64,000 nucleotides of DNA from Aristolochia californica (taxonomy: Eukaryota; Streptophyta; Magnoliopsida; Piperales; Aristolochiaceae), in the NCBI GenBank assembly GCA_029961685.1, contig JARWKL010000009.1:12643237-12707236 (forward strand). The letters are read 5' to 3'. The stretch's first letter is position 1. Every line of letters begins with the position of its first letter. Positions 26,375 to 40,460 of this stretch are shown piece after piece. The position numbers were made by a program, and so were the translations under genes. The notes under the pieces were generated by a model. That model had not been told where the DNA came from. It searched no databases and worked only from the letters and a program-made list of their open reading frames with translations.

Positions 26375-28019
26375 TTTCTTTACTTATATTTGTTATTGCT
26401 TTAAATTCTTTCCATACACAAAGTTTAAATTTTCATTTCGTTGTGATCTATTTGCCTTTCATCTCTTTTTTGTCTATGAGAAGAATGGAAAAGTGAAAAC
26501 TCAAGTTTTGATTTAAGAAAAAAGTACATATATAATATGGAAAAGGACAATGCACAATTATTTAGAGAGATAATTCCAAAAACTGTCTGTATTTTTTAGG
26601 GATTGTAAACTCTTTTTAGTTTTTATATTTCAGGTTTAGCAATCGTCGGGAAAAGGGGAGGCATGGGATTTTTAAATGATTGTTGACTGCCAACCCATAA
26701 GTCATTCCTTACCAAAATATAGCCCGTTATGCTTGAAAATCACTTTACAATCATCATTCATCGTTAGGTCAGCTTTTTTTGAATGGGCAAAATAATGGAT
26801 TGTTTGACTCGGGTAACTATCCCACAACACTCTTACTTGAGTATTCAATGAGCGTTTATTACTCTCTTTAAAAGGTTTGGATCCATAGGTCATTTTCATC
26901 TTTAACATGTTTCAAACAAGCATATCCATTTTCTAAAACATGTGTAGAAAATTCTATTTCTTATAAAATTCCAAGCAATTGGGGTTGTTGAACTAGTGGA
27001 ATTTCCCAAACTCGGATAACAAAACTTTTGTGTTCATTTGTGGTGTGTGAATTAATTTTCTTTACTTAAATTTGTTATTGCTTTAAATCAAACTCTAAAA
27101 TTTTCATTTCGCTGTGATCTATTTGCCTTTCATCTCTTTTTTGTCTTCGAGATGTAGGGAAAAGTGAAAACTCATGTTTTGATTTAAGAAAAAATTATTC
27201 ATCTAAAATGGAAGTGCACAATGGACAAATGTAGAGAGAGATAATTCCAAAATGTGTCTATAATTTTTAGGGATTGTAAACTCTTCTTAGTGTTTACAAA
27301 TCAGGTTTTGCAATCGTCAGGAAAAGGGGGAGCCAGGAATTTTTAAGTGAGTGTTGACTCCCAACCCATAAGTTATTCCTTACAAAAATATAGCCCGTTA
27401 CGCATGATAAATTACTTTACAATCATCTATGATCGTTAGGTCAACTTTTTGTAAATGTGCAAAATAATGGCTTCGTTGACTCGGGTAAATATCCCACCGC
27501 ACATTCACTTGAGAATTTATTGATCGTTTGTTATTCTGTTTAAAAGGTTTGGATCCATAGGTCATTTGCATCTTTAAGAAGTTTCAAGCATGCATATCCA
27601 TTTTTTAAAGCAGGTGTATAAAATCACTTTCTTATAAAATTCCGAGCAGTTGGGGTTGTTGAACTAGTGGAATTTCACAAACTCGGATAACAAAACTTTT
27701 GTGTTCATTTGTGGTATATGAATAAATTTTCTATACTTACATTTCTTTTTGCTTTAAATTTTTTCCATACACAAACTCTAAAATTTTCATTTCTTTGTGA
27801 TCTATTTGCCTTTCATCTCTTTTTTTACTATAAGATGAAGGGAAATGTGAAAACTCAAGTTTTTATTTAAGAAAAATATATTCATCTCAAATGGAAAGGC
27901 ACAACGCAAAAATGTAGAGAGAGATAATTCCAAAAAGTGTCTGTAATTTTTAGGGATTGTAAACTCTTTTTTAGTTTTTATATATCAGGTTTTCAATCGT
28001 CAGGAAAAGGGGGAGGTGG

Positions 28020-28135
28020 GGGATTTTGTAAGTGGGAAAAATAAAGCTCGTTCAGCATGATAAATCACTTTGCAATCATCTATAATCATTTGGTCACCTT
28101 TTTTTAAGTGGGAAAAATAATGGCATATTTGAAAT
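28020..28135 (+). other. Deletion with a template-switch patch
   Basis: After GGGGGATTTT the monomer should continue TAACTGAGTGTTGACTCCC. Instead it reads GTAAGTGGGAAAAATAA and resumes at GCTCGTTCAGCATGA. The 15-bp word TAAGTGGGAAAAATA at 28029-28043 is identical to 28105-28119, where it occupies its normal place. The patch looks copied from 76 bp downstream during repair of a roughly 45-bp deletion. About 28 bp is also missing near 28130. Confidence 0.75.
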
Positions 28136-29304
28136 TTAATGAACGTTTGTTATTCTCTTTAAAAGGTTTGGATTCCTTGGTCATTTGCATCTTTAACATG
28201 TTTCAAGCATGCATATCCATTTTTTAAAGTATGTGTAGAAAAATCTCTTTCCTATAAAATTCCAAGCAATTGGGGTTGTTGAATTGGTGGAATTTCCCTA
28301 ACACGGAAAACAAAGCTTTTGTGTACATTTGTGGTGTGTGAATAAATTTTCTTTTCTTACATTTGTTATATCTTTAAATTTTTTCCATACACAAACACTA
28401 AAATTTTCATTTCGTCGTGATCGATAGGCCTTTCATCACTTTTTTGTTTACGAGATGAAGGGAAAGTGAGAACTCAAGTTTTGAATTAAGAAAAAAATAT
28501 ACATCTAATATCAGAATGCATAATGCAAAAATGTAGAGAGAGATAACTCCTAAAAGTGTCTGTAATTTTTAGGGATTGTAAACTTTTTTTAGTTTTTATA
28601 TATCAGGTTTTCCAATCACCACGAAAAGGGGGAGGCGAGGGATTTTTAACTGAGTGTTTACAACTAAGCCATAACTCATTCCTTACAAAAATATAGCCCG
28701 TTACGCATGATAAATCACTTTACAATCATCTATGAACTGAGGTCAGCTTGTTGTAAATGGGCAAAATATTGGTTTGTTAGACTCGGGTAAATATCGCACC
28801 GCACATTCACTTGAGAATTTAATGAGCGTTTGTTATTCTCTTTGAAAGGTTTGGATCCATAGGTCATTTTCAGCTTTAACATGTTTCAAGCATGCATATC
28901 CATTTTTTAAAGCATGTGTAGAAAAATCTCTTTCTTATAAAATTCAAAGCTATTGGGGTTGTTGAACTAGTGCAATTTCCCAAACTCGGATAACAAAAAT
29001 TTTGTTTTCATTTGTGGAATGTGAATAAATTTTTTTTAGTTACATTAGTTATTGCCTTAAAATTTTTCCATACACAAACTCTAAAATTTTCATTTTGTTG
29101 TGATCTATTTGCCTTTCATCTCTTTTTTATCTACGAGATGAAGGGAAAAGTGATAACTCAAGATTTGATTTAAGAAAAAAGTATACATCTAAAATGGAAA
29201 AGCACAATGCACAGATGTAGAGAGAGATAATTCCAAAAAGTGTCTGTATGTTTTAGGGATTGTAAACTCTTTTTAGTATTTATATTTTAGGTTCTGCAAC
29301 CGTC

Positions 29305-29684
29305 AGGAAAAGGGGGAGGCGGGGTTTTTTAACGGAGTGTTGACACCCAACCCATAAGTCATCCCTTAAAAAAATATAGCTCGTTACGCATGATAAATCA
29401 CTTTACAATCATCCATGATCGTTTGGTCAGCTTTTTGTAAATTGGCAAAATAATGGCTTGTTTGATTCGGGTAAATATCCCACTGCATGATCACTTGAGA
29501 ATTTAATGGGTGTCTGTTATTCTCTTGAAAAGGTTTGGATCCATAGGTGATTTGCTTCTTTAGTATATTTCAAGCATGAATATCCATTTTTTAATGTATG
29601 TGTAGAAAAATCTCTTTTTTGATAAAATTTTATAAATTTTATAAAATTCTTTTTAGTTTTTATGTATCAGGTTTTTCAATTTTT
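29305..29684 (+). repeat. Shortened monomer (380 bp) with AT-rich filler at the joint
   Basis: About 305 bp is missing between AAAATCTCTTTTTT (29620) and TTCTTTTTAGTTTTTATG (29647). Between the two ends lies GATAAAATTTTATAAATTTTATAAAATT, written here in parts: ATAAAATTTT, ATAAATTTT and ATAAAATT in tandem (29622-29648). Only the first unit matches the normal CTTATAAAATTCC. The repeats look like slippage during end joining. Confidence 0.82.
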
Positions 29685-30389
29685 GGGAAAGGGGGGGGGG
29701 TGACAAGTGGATTTTTAACTGAGTGTTGACTCCCAACCCATAATTCATCCCTTAAAAAATATAGCCCGTTACGCATGATAAATCACTTTGCAATCATCTA
29801 TGATCGTTAGGGCAACTTTTTGTAAATGGGCAAAATAATGGCTTCGTTGACTCGGGTAAATATCCCACCACACATTTTTTGAGAATTTATTGATTGTTTG
29901 TTATTCTGTTTAAAAGGTTTGGATGCATAGGTCATTTGCATCTTTCACATCTTTCAAGCATGCATATCCATTTTTTAAAGAATGTGTAAAAAAATCTATT
30001 TCATATAAAATTCTAAGAAATTGGGGTTGTGGAACTAGTGGAATTTCCCAAACTCGGATAACAAAACTTTTGTTTTCATTTGTGGTGTGTGAATAAATTT
30101 TATTTTCTTACAATTTTTATTTCTTTAAATTTTTTCCATACACAAACTCTAAAATTTTCATTTTGTTGTGATCTATTTGCCTTTCTTCTCTTTTTCGTCT
30201 ACGATATGAAGGGAAATGTGAAAACTCAAGTTTTCATTTAAGAAAAAAGTATACATATAAAATGGAAATGCATAATGCACAAATATAGAGAGAGATAATT
30301 CCAAACATTTTCTGTAATTTTTACGGATTGTAAACTTTTTTCAATTTTTATATATCCGGTTTTACAATCGTCGGGAAAAGGGGGAGGCC

Positions 30390-30425
30390 GGGGATTTTTA
30401 ACTAATCGTTTGGTCAGCTTTTTGT
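30390..30425 (+). other. Deletion junction, ~85 bp lost
   Basis: GGGGATTTTTAACT is joined at about 30404 to AATCGTTTGGTCAGC. The interval normally occupied by GAGTGTTGACTCCC up to ATCATCTATG is missing. The landmark interval is 603 bp. Confidence 0.8.
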
Positions 30426-30975
30426 AAATGGGCAATATAATGGCTTGTTTAACACGGGTACCTATCCTACAGCACTCTCACTAGAGAATTTAATGAGCGT
30501 TTACTATTCCCTATAAAAGGTTTTGATCCATAGGTCATTTGCATCTTTAATATGTTTCAAGCATGCATATCAATTTTTTAAAGCATGTGTAGAAAAATCC
30601 CTTTCTTAAAAACTTCCAAGCAATTGGGGTTGTTGAACTAGTGGAATTTCCCAAACTCAGATAAAAAAACTTTTGTGTTCATTTATGGTGTGTGAATAAA
30701 TTTTATTTACTTACATTTGTTATTCCTTTAACTTTTTTCCATTCACAAACTATAAAATTTTCATTTCGTTGTGATCTATTCGCCTTTCATCTCTTTTTTT
30801 TTTCTACGAGATGAAGGGAAAATTGGAAACACAAGTTTTGATTTAAGAAAAAAGTATACATCTAAATTGGAAATTCACAATGCATAAAAGTAGAGAGAGA
30901 TAATTCCAAAAAGTGTCTGTAATTTTTAAGGATTGTAAACTTTTTAGTTTTTATATATCAGGTTTTGCAATCGTC

Positions 30976-33900
30976 AGGAAAAGGGGGAGGCGGGGAATTT
31001 TTAAGTGAGTGCTGACTCCCAACCCATAAGTCATTTCTTACAAAAATATAGCCCGTTACTCATGATAAATCACATTGCAATCATCTAAGATCGTTAGGGC
31101 AGTTATTTGTAAATGGGCAATATAATGGCTTGTTTGACTTAGGTAAATATCCTACCGCCCGTTCACTAGAGTATTTGATGAGCGTTTGTTATTCTCTTGA
31201 AAAGGTTTGGATCCATAGGTCATTTGCATATTTAACATGTTTCAATCATGCATATATATATTTTTAAAAGCATGTGTAGAAAAATCTCTTTCTAATAAAA
31301 TTCCAAGCAATTGGGGTTGTTGAACTAGTGGAATTTCCCAAACTCAGATTAAAAATCTTTTGTGTTCATTTTTGGTGTGCGAATAAATTTTCTTTACTTA
31401 CATTTGCTATTGCTTTAAATTTTTTCGAACCACAAACTCTAAAATTTTCATTTTGTTGTGATCTATTTGCCTTTCATCTATGTTTTGTTTACGAGATGAA
31501 GTAAAACGTGAAAACTCAAGTTTTGATTTAACAAAAAAGTATACTTCTAAAATGGAAATGCACTATGCACAGATCCAGAGAGTGATAATTCCAAAAAGTG
31601 TCAGTAAGTTTTAGGGATTGTAAACTCTTTTTAGTATTTATATTTTTGTTTCTGCAATCGTCGGGAAAAGGGGGCAGGGGATTTTTAACGGAGTGTTGAC
31701 ACCCAACCCATAAGTCATCCCTTAAAAAACTAAAGCCCGTTACGCATGATAAATCACTTTACAATCATCCATGATCAATTGGTCAGCTTTTTGTAAATTG
31801 GAAAAATAATGGCTTGTTTGACTCAGGTAAAAATCCCAGTGCATGATCACTTGAGAATTTAATGAGTGTCTGTTATTCTCTTGAAAAGGTTTGGATCCAT
31901 AGGTCATTTTCCTCTTTAACATATTTAAAGCATGCATATCCATTTTCTAAAGCATGTATAGAAAAATCTCCTTCTTATAAAATTTATAGCAGTTGGGGTT
32001 GCTGAACTAGTGGAATTTCCCAAACACAGATAACAAAACTTTTGTGTTCATCTGTGGAGTGTGAATAAAATTTCTTTTTTTAAAATTTTTATTGAATTAA
32101 ATTTTTTCCATGCACAAACTCTAAAATTTTCATTTCGTTGTGATCTTTTTGCCTTTCATCTCTTTTTGGTCTTGGAGATGAAGGGAAAAGTGAAAACTCA
32201 AGTTCTGATTTAAGAAAAAAGTCTACATCTAAAATAGAAATGCACAATGCACAAATGTAGAGAGAGTTAATTCCAAAAAGTGTCTGATTTTTTGGGATTG
32301 TAAACTCATTTTAGATTTATATATTAGGTTTTGGCAATCGTCTGGAAATGGGGGAGGGGTGGTATTTTTAACTGAGTGTTGACTCCCACCCCATAAGTCG
32401 TTCCCTACAAAAATATAGCCCGTTACACATGAAAAATCACTTTACAATCGTCAAAGATCGTTTGGTAAGCTTTTTGTAAATAGGAAAAATAATCGCTTGT
32501 TTGACTCGGGTAAATACCCACCACACGTTCACTTGAGAATTTAATGAGCGTTTGTAATTTTATTTAAAATTTTTTGGATCCATAGGTCATTTGCATATTT
32601 AACTTGCTTCAAGAATGCATATCCATTTTTTGATGCATGTGTAGAAAAATCTCTTTCTAAAAATTCCTAGCACTTGGGGTTGTTGAACTAGTGGAATTTC
32701 AAAGACTCAGATAACAAAACTTTTGCGTTCATTTGTGGTGTGTGATTAATTTTCTTTCCTTACATTTTCTATTGCTTTAAATTTTTTCCATACACAAACT
32801 CTAACATTTTCATTTCGTTGTGATCTATTTGCCTTTCATCTCTTTTTTGTCTACGAGTTGAAGGGAAAAGTGAAAACTGAAGTTTTGCTTTAAGAAAAAG
32901 TATACTTCTAAAATGAAAATGCACAATGCAATATGTAGAGAGAGATAATTCCAAAAAGTGATAGTCATTTTTAGGGATTGTAAACTCTCTTTAGTTTTAA
33001 TATATCAGGTTTTGCAATCGTCAGGAAAAGGAGGAGGCAGGGGATTTTTAACGGAGTGTTGCCACCCAACCCTTAAGTCATTCCTTAAAAAAATACAGCC
33101 CATTACGCAAGATAAATCACTTTACAATCATCTAGGATTGTTAGGCCAGCTTTTTGTATATGGGCAAAATAATGGCTTGTTTGACTCGGGTAAATATCCC
33201 ACCGCACATTCACTTGAGAATTTAATGAGGGTTTGTTACTCATTTTGAAAGGTTTGGATCCATAAGTCATTCGCATCTTTAACATGTTTCAAGCATGCAT
33301 ATCCATTTTTTCAAGCATGTATAGAAAAATCAATTTCGCATAAAATTCCAAGCTATAGGGGTTGTTGAACTAGTGGAATTTCCCAAACAGGGATAACAAA
33401 ACTTTTATATTCATTTGTCGTGTGTTACTAACTTTTCTTTACTTACATTTGTTATTTCTTTAAATTTTTTCCATACATAAACTCTAAAATTTTCATTTCG
33501 TTGTGATCTGTTTGCCTGTCATCACCTTTTTTTCTACAAGATGAAGGGAAAAGTGAAAATTCAAGTTTTTATTAAAGAAAAAAGTATACATCTAAAATAG
33601 AATTGCACAATGCACAAATGTAGAGAGAGATAATTCCAAAAAGTGTCCATAATATATAGGGATTTTAAACTCTGTTTAGTTTTTATATATTTGGTTCTAC
33701 AATCTTCGGGAAAAGGGGGAGAAGCGAGATTTTTAACTGACTGTTGACTCCTAACCCATAAGTCATTACTTATAAAAATATAGCTCGTTACGCATGGTAA
33801 ATCACTTTGCAATCATCTACGATCATTAGGTCAGCTTGTGTAAATAGGCAAAATAATGGCTTGTTTGACTCGAATAAATGTCCCACCGCACGTTCACTTT

Positions 33901-35748
33901 AGAAATTAATGAGCATTTTTATTCTGATTAAAAAGTTTGGATCCATTGGTCATTATCATCTTTAACAAGTTTCAAGCATGCATATCCATTTTTTGAAGCA
34001 TGTGTAGAAAAATCTCTTTCTCATAAAATTCCATGCAATTCGGGTTGTTGAACTAGTGGAATTTTCCAAACTCGGAAAACAAAACTTTTGTGTTCATTTG
34101 TGGTGTGTGAATAAATTTTCTTTACTTACATTTGTTATTGCTTTAAATTTTTTTCATACACAAACTCTAAAATTTTTATTACGTTGTGATCTTTTTTGTT
34201 TTTCTACGAGATGAACGAAAAAGTGGAAACTCAAGTTTTGATTTAAGAAAGAAGTATAGATCTAGAATGGAAATGCACAATGCACAAATGTAGAGAGAGA
34301 TAATTTCAAAATGTGTCAGTAATTTTTAGGGATTGTAAACTCTTTTAATTTTTATATATCCGGTTTTGCAATCGTGCGGGAAAGGGGGAAGCGGGGGATT
34401 TTTAAATGAGTGTTGACTCCCAATGCATAAGTCATTCCTTACATAAATATAACCTGTTACGCATGATAAATCACTTTACAATCATCTATGATCGTTAGGT
34501 CAGCTTTTTGTAAATTGCCAAAATAATGGCTTGTTTGACTCGGGTAAATATCCCACCGCACGATCACTTGAAAATTTAATGAGTGTTTGTTATTCTCTGT
34601 TAAAGGTTTGGATCCAAAGGTCATTTGCATCTTTAACAAGTTTCAAGCATGCATATCCATTTTTTAAAGCATGCGGAGAAAAATCTCTCTCGTATAAAAT
34701 TCCAAGCAATTGGGGTTGTAGAACTAGATGAATTTCACAAACCTCGGATAACAAAACTTTTGTGTTCATTTGTGCTGTGTGAATAAATTTTTGTTACTTA
34801 CATTTGTTATTGCTTAAAATTTTTTCCTTACACAAACTCTAAAATTATCATTTTGTGGTGATCTACTTGCCTTTCATCCCTTTTTTGTCTACAAGATGAA
34901 GGTAAAATTGAAAACTCAAGTTATGATTTAAGAAAAAAGTATACATCTAAAATGGAAATTCAAAATTCACATATGTTGAGACAGATAATTCCTAAAGGTG
35001 TCTGTATTTTTTGGGGATTTTAAACTCTTTTTAGTTTTTCTATATCAGTTTTTGCAAACGTCGGGAAAAGGGGGCAGCGGGGTATTTTTAACTGAGTGTT
35101 GACTCCCAACCCATAAATAATTCCTTAAGAAAATAGAGCCTGTTACCCATGATCAATCACTTTACAATCATCTATGATCGTTAGGTCAACTTTTTGTAAA
35201 TGGGCAAAATAATGGCTTATTTGACTCGGGTAAATATCGAACAACACGTTTACTTGAGAATTTAATGAGCGTTTGTTATTCTCTTAAAAAGTATTAGATC
35301 CAAAGGTCATTTGCATCTTTAACATGTTTCAAGCATGCATATCGATTTTTTAAAATATTTTTAGTAAAATCTCTTTCTTAAAAAATTCATAGCAATTGGG
35401 GTTGTTGAACTAGTGGAATTTCCCAAACTCGGATAAAAAAACTTTTATGTTCATTTTTGGTGTGTGAATAAATTTTCTTTACTTACATTTGTTATTCTTT
35501 TAACTCTTTTCCATTCACAAACTCTAAAATTTTCATTTCGTTGTGATCTATTCGCCTTTCATCTCTATTTTTTTCTACGAGATGAAGGGAAAATTGGAAA
35601 CACAAGTTTTGATTTAAGAAAAAAGTATAGATCTAAATTTAAAATTCACATTGCATAAAAGTAGAGAGAGATAATTCAAAAAAGTGTCTGTAATTTTTAA
35701 GGATTGTAAACTCTTTTTAGTTTTTACATATCAGGTTTTGCAATCGTC
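30976..35748 (+). repeat. 7-monomer HOR, copy 1 (A-G)
   Basis: Landmarks are 30976 (A), 31663 (B), 32343 (C), 33023 (D), 33708 (E), 34378 (F) and 35063 (G). Subtype words: A, CACATTGCAATCATCTAAG and CATGCATATATAT; B, GTTGACACCCAACCC and CATGATCACTTGAG; C, TTGGCAATCGTCTGGAAATG; D, CCAACCCTTAAGTC; E, GACTGTTGACTCCTAACCC; F, CACGATCACTTGAAAATTT and CAAACCTCGG; G, AAAATAGAGCC and CATGATCAATC. Each recurs about 4773 bp downstream with few differences (roughly 97% by eye over the E monomer). F lacks 15 bp at about 34195 that copy 2 keeps. Homology starts somewhat before the first landmark, at about 30.65 kb. Confidence 0.9.
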
Positions 35749-38700
35749 GGGAAAAGGGGGAGGCCGGGGATTTTTAAGTGAGTTCTGACTCCCCACCCAT
35801 AAGTCATTTCTTACAAAACTATAACCCGTTACACATGATAAATCACATTGCAATCATCTAAGATCATTAGGGCAGTTATTTGTAAGTGGGCAATATAATG
35901 GCTTGTTTGACTCAGGTAAATATCCCACCGCCCGTTCACTAGAGAATTTGATGAGCGTTTGTTATTGTCTTGAAAAGGTTTGGATCCATAGGTCATTTGC
36001 ATATTTAACATGTTTCAAACATGCATATATATTTTTTAAAGCATGTGTAGAAAAATCTCTTTCTAATAAAATTCCAAGCAATTGGGGATGTTGAACTAGT
36101 GGAATTTCCCAAACTCAGATTAAAAATCTTTTGTGTTCATTTTTGGTGTGCGAATAAATTTTCTTTACTTACATTTGCTATTGCTTTAAATTTTTTCGAA
36201 CCACAAACTCTAAAATTTTCATTTTGTTGTGATCTATTTGCCTTTCATCTATGTTTTGTTTACGAGATGAAGTAAAACGTGAAAACTCAAGTTTTGATTA
36301 AACAAAAAAGTATACTTCTAAAATGGAAATGCACTATGCACAAATCTAGAGAGTGATAATTCCAAAAAGTGTCAGTAAGGTTTAGGGATTGTAAACTCTT
36401 TTTAGTATTTATATTTTTGTTTCTGCAATTGTCGGAAAAAGGGGGAGGCAGGGGATTTTTAACGGAGTGTTGACACCCAACCCATAAATCATCCCTTAAA
36501 AAAATATAGCCCGTTACGCATGATAAATCACTTTACAATCATCCATGATCGTTTGGTCTGCTTTTTGTAAATTGGCAAAATAATGGCTTGTTTGACTCGG
36601 GTAAAAATCCCAGTGCATGATCACTTGAGAATTTAATGAGTGTCTGTTATTCTCTTGAAAAGGTTTGGATCCATAGGTCATTTTCCTCTTTAACATATTT
36701 AAAGCATGCATATCCATTTTTTAAAGCATGTGTAGAAAAATCTCCTTCTTATAAAATTTATAGCAGTTGGGGTTGCTGAACTAGTGGAATTTCCCAAACA
36801 CAGATAACAAAACTTTTGTGTTCATCTGTGGAGTGTGAATAAATTTTCTTTTTTAAATTTTTTACTGAATTAAAATTTTTCCATGCACAAACTCTAAAAT
36901 TTTCATTTCGGTGTGATCTTTTTGCCTTTCATCTATTTTTTGTCTTCGAGATGAAGGGAAAAGTGAAAACTCAAGTTCTGATTTAAGAAAAAAGTCTACA
37001 TCTAAAATGGAAATGCACAATGCACAAATGTAGAGAGAGTTAATTCCAAAAAGTGTCTGATTTTTTGGGAATGTAAACTAATTTTAGATTTATATATTAG
37101 GTTTTGGCAATCATCTGGAAATGGGGGAGGTGTGGTATTTTTAACTGAGTGTTGACTCCCAACCCATAAGTCGTTCCTTAAAAAAATATAGCCCATTACG
37201 CATGAAAAATCACTTTACAATCGTCAAAGATCGTTTGGTAAGTTTTTTGTACATGGGAAAAATAATCGCTTGTTTGACTCGGGTAAATAACCACTGCACG
37301 TTCACTTGAGAATTTAATGAGCGTTTGTAATTTTCTTTAAAAATTTGTGATCCATAGGTCATTTGCATATTTAACTTGCTTCAAGAATGCATATCCATTT
37401 TTTGATGCATATGTAGAAAAATCTCTTTCTAAAAATTCCTAGCACTTGGGGTTTTTGAACTAGTGGAATTTCAAAAACTCAGATAACAAAACTTTTGTGT
37501 TCATTTGTGGTGTGTGATTAATTTTCTTTCCTAACATTTTCTATTGCTTTAAATTTTTTCGATACACAAACTCTAACATTTTCATTTCGTTGTGATCTAT
37601 TTGCCTTTCATCTCTTTTTTGTCTACGAGTTGAAGGGAAAAGTGAAAACTGAAGTTTTGCTTTATGAAAAAGTATACTTCTAGAATGAAAATGCACAATG
37701 AAAATATGTAGAGAGAGATAATTCCAAAAAGTGATAGTCATTTTTAGGGATTGTAAACTCTTTTTAGTTTTAATATATCAGGTTTTGCAATCGTCGGGAA
37801 AAGCAGGAGGTAGGCGAATTTTAACGGAGTGTGGCCACCCAGCCCTTAAGTCATTCTTTAAAAAAAATACAGCCCATTAAGCAAGATAAATCACTTTACA
37901 ATCATCTATGATTGTTAGGTCAGCTTTTTGTATATGGGCAAAATAATGGCTTGTTTGACTCGGGTAAATATCCCACCGCACATTCACTTGAGAATTTAAT
38001 GAGCGTTTGTTATTCACTTTGAAAGGTTTGGATCCATAAGTCATTCACATCTTTAACATGTTTCAAGCATGCATATCCATTTTTTCAAGCATGTATAGAA
38101 AAATCATTTTCGTATAAAATTCCATGCTATAGGGGTTGTTGAACTAGTGGAATTTCCCAAACAGGGATAACAAAACTTTTATATTCATTTGTTGTGTGTT
38201 ACTAAATTTTTTTTACTTACTTTTGTTATTTCTTTAAATTTTTTCCATACATAAACTCTAAAATTTTCATTTCGTTGTGATCTGTTTGCCTGTCATCACT
38301 TTTTTTCTACGAGATGAAGGGAAAAGTGAAAACTCAAGTTTTTATTTAAGAAAAAAGTATACATCTAAAATAGAAATGCACAATGCACAAATGTAGAGAG
38401 AGATAATTCCAAAAAGTGCCCATAATTTATAGGGATTTTAAACTCTTTTTAGTTTTTATATATTTGGTTCTACAATCGTTGGGAAAAGGGGGAGAAGCGA
38501 GATTTTTAACTGACTGTTGACTCCTAACCCATAAGTCATTACTTATAAAAATATAGCTCATTACGCATGATAAATCACTTTGCAATCATCTACGATCATT
38601 AGGTCAGCTTTGTGTAAATAGGCAAAAAAATGGCTTGTTTGACTCGAGTAAATGTCCCACCGCACGTTCACTTTAGAAATTAATGAGCATTTTTATTCTG

Positions 38701-40460
38701 TTTAAAATGTTTGGATCCATTGGTCGTTATCATCTTTAACAAGTTTCAAGCATGGATATCCATTTTTTGAAGCATGTGTAAAAAAATCTATTTCTCCTAA
38801 AATTCCAAGCAATTTGGGTTGTTGAACTAGTGGAATTTTCCAAACTCGGAAAACATAACTTTTGTGTTCATTTGTGGTGTATGAATAAATTTTCTTTACT
38901 TACATTTGTTATTGCTTTAAATTTATTTCATATACAAACTCTAAAATTTTTATTACGTTGTGATCTTTTTGCCTTTCATCTTTTTTGTTTTTCTACGAGA
39001 TGAAAGGAAAAGTGGAAACTCAAGTTTTGATTTAAGAAAGAAGTATAGATCTAAAATGGAAATGCACAATGCACAAATGTAGAGAGAGATAATTCCAAAA
39101 TGTGTCTGTAATTTTTAAGGATTGTAAACTCTTTTAATTTTTATATATCCGGTTTTGCAATCGTGAGGAAAAGGGTGAAGCGGGGGATTTTTAAATGAGT
39201 GTTGACTCCCAATGCATAAGTCATTCCTTACATAAATATAACCTGTTACGCATGATAAATCACTTTACAATCATCTATGATCGTTAGGTCAGCTTTTTGT
39301 AAATTGCCAAAATAATGGCTTGTTTGACTTGGGTAAATATCCCACCGCACGATCACTTGAAAATTTAATGAGTGTTTGTTATTCTCTGTTAAAGGTTTGG
39401 ATCCAAAGGTCATTTGCATCTTTAACAAGTTTCAAGCATGCATATCCATTTTTTAAAGCATGCGGAGAAAAATCTCTCTCGTATAAAATTCCAAGCAATT
39501 GGGGTTGTAGAACTAGACAAATTTCACAAACCTCGGATAACAAAACTTTTGTGTTCATTTGTGCTGTGTGAATAAATTTTTGTTACTTACATTTGTTATT
39601 GCTTAAATTTTTTTCCTTACACAAACTCTAAAATTATCATTTTGTGGTGATCTACTTGCCTTTCATCCCTTTTTTGTCTACAAGATGAAGGTAAAATTGA
39701 AAACTCAAGTTATGATTTAAGAAAAAAGTATACATCTAAAATGGAAATGCAAAATGCACATATGTTGAGACAGATAATTCCTAAAGGTGTCTATATTTTT
39801 TGGGGATTTTAAACTCTTTTTAGTTTTTCTATATTAGGTTTTGCAATCGTCGAGAAAAGGGGGCGGCAGGAGATTTTTAACTGAGTGTTGACTCCCAACC
39901 CATAAATCATTCCATAAGAAAATAGAGCCCGTTACCCATGATCAATCACTTTACAATCATCTATGATCGTTAGGTCAGCTTTTTGTAAATGGGCAAAATA
40001 ATGGCTTATTTGACTCGGGTAAATATCCAACAGCACGTTTACGTCAGAATTTAATTAGCGTTTGTTATTCTCTTAAAAAGGATTGGATCTATAGGTCATT
40101 TGCATCTTTAACAAGTTTCAAGCATGCATATCGATTTTTTAAAACAATTGTAGAAAAATCTTTTTCTTAAAAAATTCATAGCAATTGGGGTTGTTGAACT
40201 AGTGGAATTTCCCGAACTCGGATAAAAAAACTTTTGTATTCATTTGTGGTGTGTGAATAAATTTTCTTTACTTACATTTCTTATTCCTTTAACTTTTTTC
40301 CATACACAAACTCTAAAATTTTCATTTCATTGTGATCTATTTGCCTAAAATGAAAATGCACAATGCACAAATGTAGAGAGATATAATTCCAAAAAGTGTC
40401 TGTAATTTTTAGGGATTGTAAACTCTTTTTAGTTTTCAAATATCAGGTTTTACAATCGTC
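35749..40460 (+). repeat. 7-monomer HOR, copy 2 (A-G)
   Basis: Landmarks are 35749 (A), 36434 (B), 37116 (C), 37796 (D), 38481 (E), 39166 (F) and 39852 (G). Offsets to copy 1 are 4773, 4771, 4773, 4773, 4773, 4788 and 4789 bp; the jump of 15 reflects the small deletion in copy 1 F. All subtype words of copy 1 are present in the same order. The G monomer is shortened by about 77 bp at about 40347, where GATCTATTTGCC joins TAAAATGAAAATG. This is the cleanest HOR pair in the window by length. Confidence 0.9.
40335..40365 (+). other. Deletion of the hairpin region, ~77 bp
   Basis: GTGATCTATTTGCC continues directly as TAAAATGAAAATGCAC at about 40347. The hairpin (pyrimidine arm, loop and GAGATGAAGGG arm) and the following AAAACTCAAGTTTT dyad are gone. 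This monomer ends HOR copy 2. Confidence 0.82.

Larger units (their letters stand above)
23428..30975 (+). repeat. Heterogeneous, deletion-rich satellite segment
   Basis: Landmarks are 24099, 24783, 25223, 25909, 26648, 27319, 28002, 28621, 29305, 29685 and 30373. Spacings range from 380 to 739 bp, the most irregular stretch in the window. It holds two strongly shortened monomers (440 and 380 bp), a 55-bp tandem duplication, a local template-switch patch and several smaller deletions. The monomers starting at 27319 and 29685 share GGCTTCGTTGACTCGGG and TTATTCTGTTTAAAAGG, so they are the same subtype four monomers apart. The monomer at 29305 already resembles subtype B of the 7-monomer unit that follows. 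Nothing other than satellite is seen. Confidence 0.88.

Noticed and set aside
29622..29648. AT-rich ATAAAATTTT repeats as a microsatellite or transposon terminal repeat
   Set aside because: Only three imperfect units lie exactly at a deletion joint; slippage during end joining explains them better. There are no target-site duplications.
31636..31646. ATTTATATTTT, a full match to the budding-yeast replication-origin core (also at 36407-36417)
   Set aside because: Such matches are frequent by chance in AT-rich DNA, and nothing else suggests a yeast.
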